64,000 bases of DNA from Paramoeba atlantica (lineage: Eukaryota; Discosea), in NCBI GenBank assembly GCA_977017575.1, contig CDRNVI010000007.1, forward strand, positions 124,001-188,000, written 5' to 3'. The first letter of the stretch is position 1. The number at the start of each line of letters is the position of its first letter. The position numbers and the translations under genes were made by a program. Below, piece by piece: positions 19,961 to 28,993 of the stretch. Under the pieces are notes generated by a model. The model saw only the letters and a list, made by a program, of their open reading frames with translations, made no database searches and was not told the DNA's origin.

Positions 19961-20218
19961 ATGACATATATTTCCCAAGGCCGCCTCTCGGATTCACGAC
20001 CTTGGTCGGTGGAAATCCATGATGGAACAGCGCTACTATTTTCTCTGGTAGCTCTTTTCCTTCAAACACTCTTCACCACTGCTCCGGTACGAGAGCACGT
20101 GGACAATTTTCGTCATCGAGGTCCCGGCGACAACTCAGATAACAGGGCCCCAAGAGGACCGCGTATTTCCTGCCTACCGAAACCCGCACAGTTTGGTGGT
20201 GCCGGAGGCTGAGGATAG
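19961..20218 (+). CDS. SELENOK: Selenoprotein K, UGA at codon 84 read as selenocysteine
   Basis: SelK is a small single-pass ER membrane protein that works with p97/VCP and Derlins in ER-associated degradation and with DHHC6 in palmitoylation. The N-terminus MTYISQGRLSDSRPWS matches the family opening (human MVYISNGQVLDSR). One transmembrane segment follows (about residues 23-40), then a Gly/Arg/Pro-rich tail. The frame reaches TGA at 20210-20212 and would end ...FGGAGG, but reading through gives GGAGG-Sec-Gly and then TAG at 20216-20218. Family members end in GGUGR or GUG, so the UGA fits the family selenocysteine exactly. The product is 85 residues with Sec84. A strong hairpin begins just after the UGA, and a tentative SECIS lies at 20308-20369. 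Standard annotation would miss the last two residues or drop the gene. Confidence 0.84.
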
Positions 20219-20274
20219 GCGCAAGGTGAGACATCGTACTATTTCATTATTTCCGCAGTGCTCACCTTGCGCTT
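20217..20274 (+). promoter_or_regulatory. Hairpin just downstream of the Sec codon
   Basis: GCGCAAGGTGAG (20219-20230) pairs perfectly with CTCACCTTGCGC (20261-20272); two more pairs extend the stem to 14 bp, with a 30-base loop. It starts 4 to 6 bases after the UGA, the placement of Sec redefinition elements known in SELENON, which raise UGA recoding. It lacks the non-Watson-Crick core of a SECIS. It could instead be one of the hairpins seen below several stop codons in this window. Confidence 0.5.
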
Positions 20275-20307
20275 CGTTCTTGCCATCTTTGGCGAAATCT
20301 GTTTACT

Positions 20308-20369
20308 GTGAATCATCGGGTTGCATTTTTATGCTCGAAACTGTTAGCCAGCAGCCGCCCGATGAGGAT
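20308..20369 (+). promoter_or_regulatory. Tentative SECIS element
   Basis: A 5' GTGA (20308-20311) and a 3' GGAT (20366-20369) flank a perfect 8-bp stem TCATCGGG/CCCGATGA (20313-20320 and 20358-20365). This gives the UGA/GA quartet layout of a eukaryotic SECIS, about 90 bases below the SelK stop. The apical AA expected on the 5' side is not in the usual place; an AAA lies later in the loop, after a small GCAT/ATGC hairpin. The call is weak. Confidence 0.3.
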
Positions 20370-20574
20370 ACCTCTCTTTCCAGACCACCTCAATCTTTTT
20401 ATGTTTTTATCTGTTATGCATCCTCTAAATTATTCACATTTTTTTGCAGTATAATTAGTAAATCTTTTGCAGTTATTATTTAGCTAACTACTTTCTGTTT
20501 TTTATCTACCTTGGGACAGATTACCATACTACTTTTGACCACTGCGCTATAACATTTTTGTAATTATGAATTGA

Positions 20575-22200
20575 ATGTTGGAGCACCTCTTGGAGTTTCC
20601 TTATAATGAAGATCGCTTTATTATCCATGTCGATCTTGATTGCTTCTACTGTCAAGTGGAGCAGCTACGGCTTCAGATACCCCATGATGTCCCTTGCGTA
20701 GTTCAACAATGGGGCAGTCTCATAGCTGTGAACTACGCTGCAAGGGCTCGTGGCGTGACACGATTTATGCATCTCTCGGAAGCTTTGAGAGTATGTCCCG
20801 ATGTACGGGCCGTTCACACGGCGACCTACGCTCTCGGAAGTGTGAATTATGAATACCACTCGAACCCGTCAAAATCTACCCACAAAGTAAGCTTGGAACC
20901 TTATCGCCAAGCCTCGCGGCGGATACATAGTCTGATTCAGCGTGTGGCGGGATCTCTGTGTATTTACGAAAGGGCTGGTATTGATGAAGCTTATATAGAC
21001 GTCACTCGAGAAGTTTACTTGCGATTGCGAGAGGATGGGAACAATTATGTACCGGACATCTCCCAATGGCTTACTGGATTCGGTACTGTTTTACGCAATT
21101 CAGCTGCGGACGACACACACAATATCAAACATTTTTACCTTGCGGCAGAAGTCGCGCACGAAATCCGACAAGCTGTCTTTCAGGAATTGAAATATCGTCT
21201 TAGTGCTGGAATTGCATCCACGAAGCCTCTCGCAAAATATGCCTCTTCAAAGTACAAGCCCAACCAACAAGCTGTTCTGCTGGACTCCGGAGTTTCTGAT
21301 TTTATGAAAGACATTGAAGTACGTAAGCTAAGGGGCTATGGCGGCGATTTCGGTAAAAAAGTCACATCTTTACTTGGTGTGCGGACGGCATCTGAACTGT
21401 GGGAACATGATTTTGATGCGGTTCACTTGTATTTTGATCTCTCTACCACAGACTGTATATTGCGCTCGGCTCGAGGTTACTCAGATGCCTCAGTTATTCA
21501 AAGAACGCTTCCGAAAAGCATAGTTGCAGCGAAAGAGATCCCGCCAACGACAAACTTGTTACCCTGGTTGCAAATGTTGTGCGCAGAGGTGGTACATAGG
21601 GTGGAAGATCTTGTTGATCTACAAGATGACCGTAGATACCGGGTTGATCACGACATACACTTTGGTGCATGCCGTAGTACCTTTTACCCGAAGCGCATCA
21701 CATTAGTGCTACGCTGTGTCCCGGAATGCGGCAACTTGACAAGGACTAGTTCATATCCTGCGGGCGCAAACGTAAAGGATACGGATGATTCTACGGCATT
21801 AGTAGATGCCCTCTTGTCGGACCTTGTTTCACATGTTCCGAAAAGTAGTACTGAAAACCCATACTGTTTTAGCTTTGTATCGATAAACGCTCATGGATTT
21901 GAACATTACAAATACTCAGATCGGGTGAAAGAAATGCAGCGTAAATCAATTACCCGATATTTTCCGTATAGTGGTAAGAAGATCTGCAGTTCCTTTGCTG
22001 GTAGCGATGGGGTGGTGTCCACAGACTCTGAACGTATTGGTGAACATGGAAATTCCTTAGCTTCATTAAGAAAGAGAAAACTTGAAAAACTAGACACACC
22101 TCACTTAGTACGTGGCACCAATGTAGTGGACACGGATGGTACGAGTCACACAAATTCGAAAGCAACCAAAAGTAATAGCGAATGTATAATCATAGATTAG
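20575..22200 (+). CDS. DNA polymerase eta (Y-family)
   Basis: A 541-residue Y-family translesion polymerase, which copies past UV photoproducts. The palm holds HVDLDCFYCQVE (metal-binding Asp20) and ERAGIDEAYIDVT (Asp137, Glu138). The segment GSLIAVNYAARARGVTRFM is the finger region that marks the eta group (in human, VNYEAR). The little-finger domain follows. Near the C-terminus RKSITRYF resembles a PCNA-interacting box with Arg in the Gln position, as in noncanonical Y-family boxes. No ubiquitin-binding zinc finger is visible, and the protein is shorter than the 630-710 residues of yeast and human eta. The start is the ATG just before MLEHLLEFPYNEDRFIIHVD; a short out-of-frame ATGAATTGA precedes it. 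Confidence 0.9.
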   Translation: MLEHLLEFPYNEDRFIIHVDLDCFYCQVEQLRLQIPHDVPCVVQQWGSLIAVNYAARARGVTRFMHLSEALRVCPDVRAVHTATYALGSVNYEYHSNPSKSTHKVSLEPYRQASRRIHSLIQRVAGSLCIYERAGIDEAYIDVTREVYLRLREDGNNYVPDISQWLTGFGTVLRNSAADDTHNIKHFYLAAEVAHEIRQAVFQELKYRLSAGIASTKPLAKYASSKYKPNQQAVLLDSGVSDFMKDIEVRKLRGYGGDFGKKVTSLLGVRTASELWEHDFDAVHLYFDLSTTDCILRSARGYSDASVIQRTLPKSIVAAKEIPPTTNLLPWLQMLCAEVVHRVEDLVDLQDDRRYRVDHDIHFGACRSTFYPKRITLVLRCVPECGNLTRTSSYPAGANVKDTDDSTALVDALLSDLVSHVPKSSTENPYCFSFVSINAHGFEHYKYSDRVKEMQRKSITRYFPYSGKKICSSFAGSDGVVSTDSERIGEHGNSLASLRKRKLEKLDTPHLVRGTNVVDTDGTSHTNSKATKSNSECIIID

Positions 22201-22394
22201 AGACAACAGTTCAGACTTGTGTGCAAGTTGCAATTCTTTTTGTCCAGAAGAATCCGACTTCAAATTTATTTTCGTGCTGTTTTCATGATGTAAACGTAAC
22301 ACTATAAGGGCATTGCAGTACACTAACTCTTTTACTATAAATCCTTTTTATTGAGTTCATGTAGAGTATCCCGATTATCCTTGCAAATGTTCTA

Positions 22395-22913
22395 ATGATT
22401 CATATATCTCGACTTACACGTGCTTGGCATTACATACACCCTAAATCAGGAAAGCCCGTTAAGCAACCCAGACAACACGGCGACCCTAGGTATATCAATA
22501 ATGAAGCTGCCATGATTCGCGGCATATGGGGTCTCATAACAACAGATTTTGGGTGTATTACAATGTCTCAAATGGAAGAGGCACGATTGGCAATTCTCCA
22601 GCGTTTGCCCTCGTCCGGGTTCTTTCAGCTCCACATGCACTCTGACCGGGAAGAAATACCGATAGGGTACAAGCCAACCGAGGCAAGAATGGGGAAAGGG
22701 AAGACAGCTATTCATCATTACGTATTTAAAGTCACCACGGGTGTGCCACTCTTTGAGATTGTTCTACATCCCGATCGAACAGATCCCACGAGAAGGATAA
22801 TGATGTCTCGAGCTGAAGCTGAGGTTATTTTTCTGAAGGGGAGAGTCTGTCTCCCGATAGAAACCATTGTAGTTCCTCAGGGCAGAGTAGATGAATATCG
22901 CATCTTTAAATAG
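22395..22913 (+). CDS. Mitochondrial ribosomal protein bL16m
   Basis: A 172-residue protein with the uL16/bL16 core: FGCITMSQMEEARLAILQRL, then PIGYKPTEARMGKGK and FKVTTGVPLFEI, matching the bacterial blocks around ITARQIEAARRA, KPAETRMGKGKG and VxPGxILFE. This protein lies at the large-subunit A site and contacts tRNA. The N-terminus MIHISRLTRAWHYIHPKSGK is basic and amphipathic and suits a mitochondrial presequence. The gene lies 194 bp below polymerase eta on the same strand. Confidence 0.88.
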   Translation: MIHISRLTRAWHYIHPKSGKPVKQPRQHGDPRYINNEAAMIRGIWGLITTDFGCITMSQMEEARLAILQRLPSSGFFQLHMHSDREEIPIGYKPTEARMGKGKTAIHHYVFKVTTGVPLFEIVLHPDRTDPTRRIMMSRAEAEVIFLKGRVCLPIETIVVPQGRVDEYRIFK

Positions 22914-23098
22914 CCGGTGAACAGAGATAAGAAAATGCGTTGGTGATTTAAAGATTCACTGTAATTATTTTACCATAATTTTCAACAGAAAACACGAGCA
23001 TAATGAAAATCGGTGATTTGTTTACATTAATCTACATTTCTTAGTTTTTACGTGGGCATTTTTGTTTGCCCTTGCTTCAATAAATTAAATAGTAAGAC

Positions 23099-24493
23099 AT
23101 GTCCGCGGTTCATCTTCCGAATGGTTCTCAGCCCATAGAGGACAAGCACACCTGTTACCACCCGCTTAGGGCAGTTAAAAAGGCCACATTGCTTGAGATT
23201 CGTAGAGCACATCCCGAACGACCTCGACCTCCGCCTTCTCCCCGACATCGCGCAACGAGGGCTCTCATGATTGCGCTCTGCCTTTGCTTTGGATTTATGA
23301 TTCTTGAGTTCTTCGGAGGAATTTATGGTCATAGTCTTGCCTTGCTTACAGACGCTGCTCATCTACTCACGGATGTGGGAGCATTGTCGGTTGCACTCCT
23401 ATCCGTTCGTCTGGCTTCTCGAAAGAGCACATCGAAATACACCTACGGGTGGCACAGGGCTGAAGTTGTGGGAGCCTTAATATCAGTTCTCACAATATGG
23501 GCTTTAGTTGCGCTTATTCTAATAGAGAGTGCACAAAGAATGTATCGATTTGGCAAGTGCCGGCGCAGCATAGGAAGAAAACTGTCTTTTGCTACCGATC
23601 TTAACGACACATACTTTTGGAATCCCTTTCAAGAATCTACTCCCGAATCCCATCAAGAGGTTTCTTACTCGAAAGATTATTGTACGGAAGTCGACGCTCG
23701 TATGATGACCATATTAGGCATAGTGGGTCTCCTTGTAAATATTTCCGTCGCTTTGATTCTTCACTTTGCTTCTCGTGAAAGGAAAACATCATGCACATCA
23801 AGTCTCGTGCCGTATTCGGAGGACTTTAATACTCTTTCAGAGCCGCAAGTCGAAGCTTCCGTTGGAAGCTCTAGTCCCCAACAGGGGGAAGCTCAACTCA
23901 ATGATGAGAGTAATTCAAAATCAAGCGCCACAAAGGAGATTTTCGCACAGGAGCCACTGTTAAATTCGCAACCTGCACACGTAAATTTAAATATCCGAGG
24001 CGCCTTTTTGCACGCCTTGGGTGACTGTCTGCAGTCCATTGGGGTTATTCTCGCTGGGATGTCGATATGGATAGGGGGAATTGGTCCGTGCTCAAAATAC
24101 AACATTGCTGATCCATTATCTTCATTAGTGTTTGCTGCCGCCACATTGTACTCTACAAAGAATTTATTTCGAGACCTCTGGGGTATATTACTCGAGTCGT
24201 GTCCCCCATCAGTGTCTTATGCTGATGTCTATGATGATTTACTCAATCTTCCTCATGTGAGACAAGTCGACGACATGCACTTATGGTCACTCAGCAATGA
24301 GCATAAATGTGCAACGGTCCGGTTAATTATTGACAGCCAGGCGGGAGAGGGTCGAGGGAGATATTCTCGAGCCGTACAAGATGCGAAGCAAATTTTTATC
24401 TCGTACGGTATAACACATAGCACTGTTGAAATAATGTTGGTCGATTTTATTGCTGATCCCGCAGTGAACTATGGCACAGAGTTGTTAACTTGA
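23099..24493 (+). CDS. Zinc transporter, CDF/ZnT family
   Basis: A 464-residue cation diffusion facilitator, which exchanges cytosolic Zn2+ for H+ across an organelle or plasma membrane. Six membrane segments can be placed; TM2 holds LLTDAAHLLTD (H88, D92) and TM5 holds FLHALGDCLQSIG, the HxxxD pairs of the Zn2+ site. A long cytosolic loop between TM4 and TM5 is Ser/Glu-rich rather than His-rich. The C-terminal domain ends with the family features VDDMHLWSLSNEHKCATVRL and HSTVEI. A Cys/His-containing N-terminus (DKHTCYHPL) may bind metal. The sequence TYGWHRAEVVGAL is typical of ZnT2/3/4/8-like and plant MTP1-like proteins. Confidence 0.93.
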   Translation: MSAVHLPNGSQPIEDKHTCYHPLRAVKKATLLEIRRAHPERPRPPPSPRHRATRALMIALCLCFGFMILEFFGGIYGHSLALLTDAAHLLTDVGALSVALLSVRLASRKSTSKYTYGWHRAEVVGALISVLTIWALVALILIESAQRMYRFGKCRRSIGRKLSFATDLNDTYFWNPFQESTPESHQEVSYSKDYCTEVDARMMTILGIVGLLVNISVALILHFASRERKTSCTSSLVPYSEDFNTLSEPQVEASVGSSSPQQGEAQLNDESNSKSSATKEIFAQEPLLNSQPAHVNLNIRGAFLHALGDCLQSIGVILAGMSIWIGGIGPCSKYNIADPLSSLVFAAATLYSTKNLFRDLWGILLESCPPSVSYADVYDDLLNLPHVRQVDDMHLWSLSNEHKCATVRLIIDSQAGEGRGRYSRAVQDAKQIFISYGITHSTVEIMLVDFIADPAVNYGTELLT

Positions 24494-24935
24494 TGTTGGG
24501 GAAAGGCTTTGAGCACATTATCCAACCCTTCTGTATTATTTATACAAGACATATTATTGACACAACAATACATGTTTATGTATTGTGAGAGTAAGCAACC
24601 AAGGAAACGTTGCCCCTTTTTCCCCTGCGTTACTATGATTTTTTCCTTCGGGTGAGTCGTCATACATGTACTGGATACACTGTATCGTACAGTGCACGTA
24701 CAGTATGTAAACAGTATACGTATGAATATGTCTATGAGTATACTGAATACTCTTGTTTTTTCCGGTTTCAAGCAAAAAATAATATAGACGTGTTCTGAAA
24801 ATTAGCATTCAAAAAGTGTTTACATCTCAAATAATTTACAAGTTACGTTCTCGATTTCCAGACTTTAGCATAACTATCACAGGGTGTTTACGTTGTTGAT
24901 TTTCAATGTAATTAGGGTTTTTTAGCACATCTTAA
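24494..24935. other. Spacer, nothing recognised
   Basis: AT-rich spacer with TATAC/GTATAC-type simple repeats near 24660-24750. Acceptor-like CAG and TAG sites crowd the last 80 bases before the next ATG (TTTTTTAG ends at 24925). Confidence 0.55.
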
Positions 24936-25859
24936 ATGAGAAAGGGTTCTGGCGGAATTCTCTGTTCCATTCATCCAAGAAATGAAGGCTTGGCGAGAAA
25001 AGAATGTGAACAGATCGTGGAAGAATGCCTTAATTCTGTTTCACATGCCTCTAGTTCTGATCAAATAGTGCCCAGCAGTTCAGCATCGCTTTTGGAATCT
25101 TTTCTCAATGAACTTATAGAATTACAAGATATCCAAAGGCGCAAAAGTGAAAAACACGTGAGAAAGGCGAGACGCATTGTAGCTCCGAGTGTGCGGGGCT
25201 ATCTTTTTGCACGAATAGAAACCCGTCCTCCAGGCAGAGACGATATGAATGATGAAAAATTGGAAACGATGGGAATGATAAAAACTTCGAATGATGACAC
25301 TCAAGGCATCACAAGTGATACATCCAGCACCAATGGCTTTCCTTTTGGATTATCAGCGCCTTTTGCAGTCTGGACCTGGATTCGCAAAAGGAAATTACAT
25401 CCTCGCAATGTATACCATATTTATCCTGTGACCCACATTTGTCGCTCCAAAGTGAGCGAAATTCTACATACGAGCTATAGTGTCATAAGTGAGGCGCTCG
25501 CCATGATCCATTGGCTAGAAAAAACACTGCCTCCTCATGCTTCTTCGGATTTACCACCGCTTTACGTTACTGTAGATATTAAGGTTCGATCACATACTAG
25601 GCTTTCTGCTGAATGTAGTAATCTTAAATGTGCTCTCCTGAACCACTGTTGGGAAATTTCTAACCGCTTCATTTACGAAGACCGGCATAGCAGTAAAAAA
25701 GGGGAAGAGAGTGTCATTAATATGAAACGAAATGCTCCACAGTCGGTATTATTTTTTATTTTCGTGCTTCATCAAGAGGCTTATCTGGGATATTGCTTAG
25801 ACTACAATCTCCTCGGACAATACAATTTACATTTTGATGTCGAAGGAAAGCTTGGGTAA
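24936..25859 (+). CDS. Tan1/THUMPD1-like tRNA acetylation adaptor
   Basis: A 307-residue protein that fits the Tan1/THUMPD1 family, which binds tRNA through a THUMP domain and helps the acetyltransferase Kre33/NAT10 make ac4C12 in tRNA-Ser and tRNA-Leu. The N-terminus has GILCSIHPRNEGLARKECEQ, like the family opening. The C-terminal part has LYVTVDIKVRSHTRLSAE, matching the THUMP strand-turn where the family has Arg-x-x-(Asn/Ser)-His, and ends FIFVLHQEAYLGYCLDYNLLGQYNLH, matching the family ending ...DYYxLxKYNLQ. The similarity is clear at the ends and weak in the middle. Confidence 0.65.
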   Translation: MRKGSGGILCSIHPRNEGLARKECEQIVEECLNSVSHASSSDQIVPSSSASLLESFLNELIELQDIQRRKSEKHVRKARRIVAPSVRGYLFARIETRPPGRDDMNDEKLETMGMIKTSNDDTQGITSDTSSTNGFPFGLSAPFAVWTWIRKRKLHPRNVYHIYPVTHICRSKVSEILHTSYSVISEALAMIHWLEKTLPPHASSDLPPLYVTVDIKVRSHTRLSAECSNLKCALLNHCWEISNRFIYEDRHSSKKGEESVINMKRNAPQSVLFFIFVLHQEAYLGYCLDYNLLGQYNLHFDVEGKLG

Positions 25860-26024
25860 AAATTCGCGGTACATTACACTTACATCACTATAGATTTTGA
25901 TACTAAAGTGTCGGGCATGTGTATTGAAGTTTAAGGTTTAACAATTACACTTGTATTTCTAATCGTAACATTCTTCTCGTCCGCAGAACTTTTCACGTTT
26001 TTACTCCACGGTATTTAAGATATC

Positions 26025-27188
26025 ATGATTTCAAATGGACGCTCTAGAATACCTGTTTTCTGCATAATAGCGTTTATTGCTTCGAACATTTTGGGGGTGC
26101 ACAGCTGGCCCTTTGCTCCGCAGAATCAGGAAGAAATTACGGATCCGGATTATTACGGAGTTCTAGAACTGAATGCAGGAGAAGATAGCTCAGTCAAAGA
26201 CATTAAAAGGCAGTTTCGATTGTTAAGCAAGAAATACCACCCCGACCATAATACTACCGATGAGGCGCGTGATAGGTACACAAAAATTCAAAGAGCTCAT
26301 GAGATTCTTTCCAACCGAAAAAAAAGAAAAGTGTACGATATGAAGGGCGAAGCTGGTATTAAAATGTTTGAAACACAAGAAAAGGCCGGGGGTACTCCTG
26401 GACATGATCTATTGACAAAACTTTTTGGGGGGAACGTTGATGCAACACATGGGCCTCATTTGCAACTTGCCGCAATGGTTAATCTCACAGATATTTACAA
26501 TGGCGCCAATCACGAGGTGGTGATCAGAAAGCAAAAAGTGTGTAAGGAATGTAAAGGTACGGGTGCTGAAACTCCGGATGATCTTAAGGCCTGCGTTACG
26601 TGTCAGGGACAGGGTATTGTGCTCCAAAGAGTAAGTCTTGGACCTGGTATGGTACAACAAGTTCAGAGCCAGTGTCCATCTTGCCACGGAATGGGTAAAA
26701 GTATTGTGCGAAAATGTCCTCGTTGCAAAGGCAAGAAAACGTACAAAACGAATTTCACGCTCGAATTTGAAATTGAGAAAGGCATTCCGGACGGATATAA
26801 AATCGTTTTTGACCTCGAAGCAGATGAGAGTCCTGACACGCTTCCGGGCGATATTATATTGCGAATCATCAACGCAGAGCATCCAGTATTTACGCGACAC
26901 AAATCTAAGCCAGAAGATCTGGTCGCGATGCAAACTCTTTCTTTATTCGAGAGCTTAACTGGTTTTCAGCGAATTCTACCACATTTAGACGGTCACGAAA
27001 TACACATATTCAGGGACGCATCAAAAATAACGGCACACAATGAAACCATTACCATGAAAGGGGAGGGTTTGCCCCTTCAAAATGTACCCAGTGAAATGGG
27101 TGATTTGCAAGTTCGATTCAACGTACAATGGCCCCAAACATCCTTTTCTGCGGAACAGAAAGAAACTCTACGGAGGCTCCTAAAGTAA
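26025..27188 (+). CDS. ER-lumenal DnaJ (Scj1/ERdj3-like Hsp40)
   Basis: A 387-residue type I J-protein. Residues 1-27 form a cleavable signal peptide (hydrophobic core VFCIIAFIASNILGVHS). The J domain (42-107) has HPD at 72-74. Four zinc-finger repeats follow: CKECKGTG, CVTCQGQG, CPSCHGMG and CPRCKGKK, the last departing from CxxCxGxG. The C-terminal substrate-binding domain follows. J-proteins stimulate the ATPase of the lumenal Hsp70 BiP and deliver unfolded clients. There is no Gly/Phe-rich linker and no KDEL-like tail. The pyrimidine tract CTTCTCGTCCGCAG ends 38 bases before the ATG. Confidence 0.93.
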   Translation: MISNGRSRIPVFCIIAFIASNILGVHSWPFAPQNQEEITDPDYYGVLELNAGEDSSVKDIKRQFRLLSKKYHPDHNTTDEARDRYTKIQRAHEILSNRKKRKVYDMKGEAGIKMFETQEKAGGTPGHDLLTKLFGGNVDATHGPHLQLAAMVNLTDIYNGANHEVVIRKQKVCKECKGTGAETPDDLKACVTCQGQGIVLQRVSLGPGMVQQVQSQCPSCHGMGKSIVRKCPRCKGKKTYKTNFTLEFEIEKGIPDGYKIVFDLEADESPDTLPGDIILRIINAEHPVFTRHKSKPEDLVAMQTLSLFESLTGFQRILPHLDGHEIHIFRDASKITAHNETITMKGEGLPLQNVPSEMGDLQVRFNVQWPQTSFSAEQKETLRRLLK

Positions 27189-27470
27189 AAGCCTCTGAGT
27201 GCAGCGCCATACGTGTTGGGTGAGCTTATCCGTGTTGGATTGTTTCTCTACGCAAAACAATGAGGTGGTCTGGTAGTGGCAGAAGGTAAATTTTAAATTT
27301 AGTTTGCTATTTTCCATATTCTATGTAATGGGAATAAATCTTTTATGGGAAGAAACAAAGGTTGTACCAAATATTTAATCTATTTTAAGACCTGGCTATA
27401 TTTACACAAACATTTTACACCCATTTTCCTATCCCGTGTTTTGCCGCACGGAGAGCAACAATAGTTCAGT
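27189..27470. other. Spacer, nothing recognised
   Basis: AT-rich spacer of 282 bp upstream of the kinase gene with no supported feature. Confidence 0.5.
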
Positions 27471-28604
27471 ATGCGAAAAGAAAGAAGAAAACCTACGGGA
27501 CTGACACTAGCGGAGGGTATGTGCCCTACTGAGGCAGAATCTCACCTCGGACTACGGATTACGGACACCCTTACACTTCAGATCGATCTCCCGCTAGCTA
27601 GAGAAGGAAATGGGGAGGATAGTCCCACACCTCATACCCAAGTGCGCGTAAAGCGGGATGGCGTAAAAAGAGATACCGAAAGCGCCACACAAAAGATACG
27701 ATTCGAGGATTTGAAAATTGGCCAAGTTATCGGAGAAGGATCACAAGCGAAAGTCCGCAAAGTACTTCACCCCGCAAGTGGCACCATATACGCCCTCAAA
27801 CAACTAACCTTCAGCGATGACCGCGACGCCATGCGCAAAGTCCTCCAAACCGAACTCCGCAGTGTCGTCCTCATGCCCCCCCACCCCCACCTCGTGAAAT
27901 CCTTCGAGGCCTTCTTCCGCAACGGGGTCCTCATGATCCTCCTCGAGCACATGCCCTACGGCACCCTCTGTGACATCTACCACCACACCACCACCATCCC
28001 CGAACCCCCGCTCTCCGTCATCGCCGCCCACCTCCTCTCCGGTCTCGTCTTCCTGCGCCACCAAAAAGTCGTCCACCGGGACATCAAACCCACCAACCTG
28101 CTCGTCTCCCCCACCGGGGTCACCAAGATCTCCGACTTCGGGGTCAGTGCCTACGTGCAGCCCAGCCGGCTCGACCTTACCCTGGCCCCCGTGGGGTCGA
28201 CCCCGTACATGTCCCCCGAGCGGGCCCGCGGGGACCCGTACTCGTACCCCAGCGACGTGTGGAGCGCGGGGGTGACCATCGCGGAGTGCGCCCTCGGGGC
28301 CTACCCCTTCGGCGCCCCCCTCAAGGCGATGGCCTTTGAGCTCAGCGCGGCGATCGCGGAGGCCCGGGTGGTGGTGGGGTGGGGGGAGACGGGGCCCTCG
28401 GAGGCGCTGCGGTCGTTCGTGGGGCTGTGCCTGACGCCGGACCCCCGGGAGAGGCCCTCGGCGGAGACACTGCTGTCGCACCCGTTTGTGGTGGCGGGGA
28501 GGGGGGAGGAGGGGAGGGTGGAGGCGTGGTTGAGGGGGGTGTATGGGAGGGGGCAGGGGAGAGAGAGAGAGGGTAAGGTGTCGCAATGTTGTGAGCGGGG
28601 ATGA
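27471..28604 (+). CDS. MAP kinase kinase (STE7/MEK-type)
   Basis: A 377-residue dual-specificity kinase of the MAPKK group, the middle tier of a MAP kinase cascade. Kinase landmarks are the glycine loop IGEGSQAKV (87-95), ALK (Lys110), VHRDIKPTNLLV (HRD at 202-204), SDFG (Asp222) and the activation segment LTLAPVGSTPYMSPER. FGVSAY and YMSPERARGDPYSYPSDVWSAG are the forms found in MEKs. The N-terminal 77 residues could hold a MAPK docking site (basic KERRKPTGLTL at 3-13). The second half of the gene is extremely GC-rich, and the + strand turns from C-rich to G-rich near 28200. Confidence 0.9.
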   Translation: MRKERRKPTGLTLAEGMCPTEAESHLGLRITDTLTLQIDLPLAREGNGEDSPTPHTQVRVKRDGVKRDTESATQKIRFEDLKIGQVIGEGSQAKVRKVLHPASGTIYALKQLTFSDDRDAMRKVLQTELRSVVLMPPHPHLVKSFEAFFRNGVLMILLEHMPYGTLCDIYHHTTTIPEPPLSVIAAHLLSGLVFLRHQKVVHRDIKPTNLLVSPTGVTKISDFGVSAYVQPSRLDLTLAPVGSTPYMSPERARGDPYSYPSDVWSAGVTIAECALGAYPFGAPLKAMAFELSAAIAEARVVVGWGETGPSEALRSFVGLCLTPDPRERPSAETLLSHPFVVAGRGEEGRVEAWLRGVYGRGQGREREGKVSQCCERG

Positions 28605-28993
28605 AGGGTTGGGATGAGGGTGGGGGAGAGGGGAGAAGTTGCGGCCGTAGGTCAGGGTTGGGGCAACAACCTGGCGTTGTGGTGTTGTACGAAAACCGTA
28701 GCGGAACAATCAAGAAGCGGAACACGCTGTTCGTGCTTGTGGTCGGGTAGGAGAAATCGCTACATTGGTGTCGACCTAAATGCTGAAATTCCTCCGCAGT
28801 GGGCTTATGTTTTGTTTGGGCCTCATCGGGGGATGCCTCGCTTCGGAAAAACCATAAAGGAGATTTTCCAAGTTCACAATTAGTGCCTTGTGCAGTTGTT
28901 GCGTTATTAACATGAAGTATTAAAATTCTCTGCGAAAAAATTAGTCTTTTTTTCAAGAAACAGTGCTCATAAACGGACATGTACACTATCGTT
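28605..28993. other. Spacer below kinase gene
   Basis: The G-rich composition of the kinase gene persists to about 28670 and then falls to AT-rich. Short frames here are unsupported. Confidence 0.55.

Noticed and set aside
20219-20272. The hairpin below the SelK UGA as the SECIS itself
   Set aside because: The stem is fully Watson-Crick and lacks the UGA/GA quartet, so it cannot be a SECIS; kept only as a possible redefinition element.
27804-28709. 301-codon - strand frame opposite the MAP kinase kinase
   Set aside because: Gly/Arg/Pro/His-rich shadow of a GC-rich gene; the + strand has all kinase motifs.
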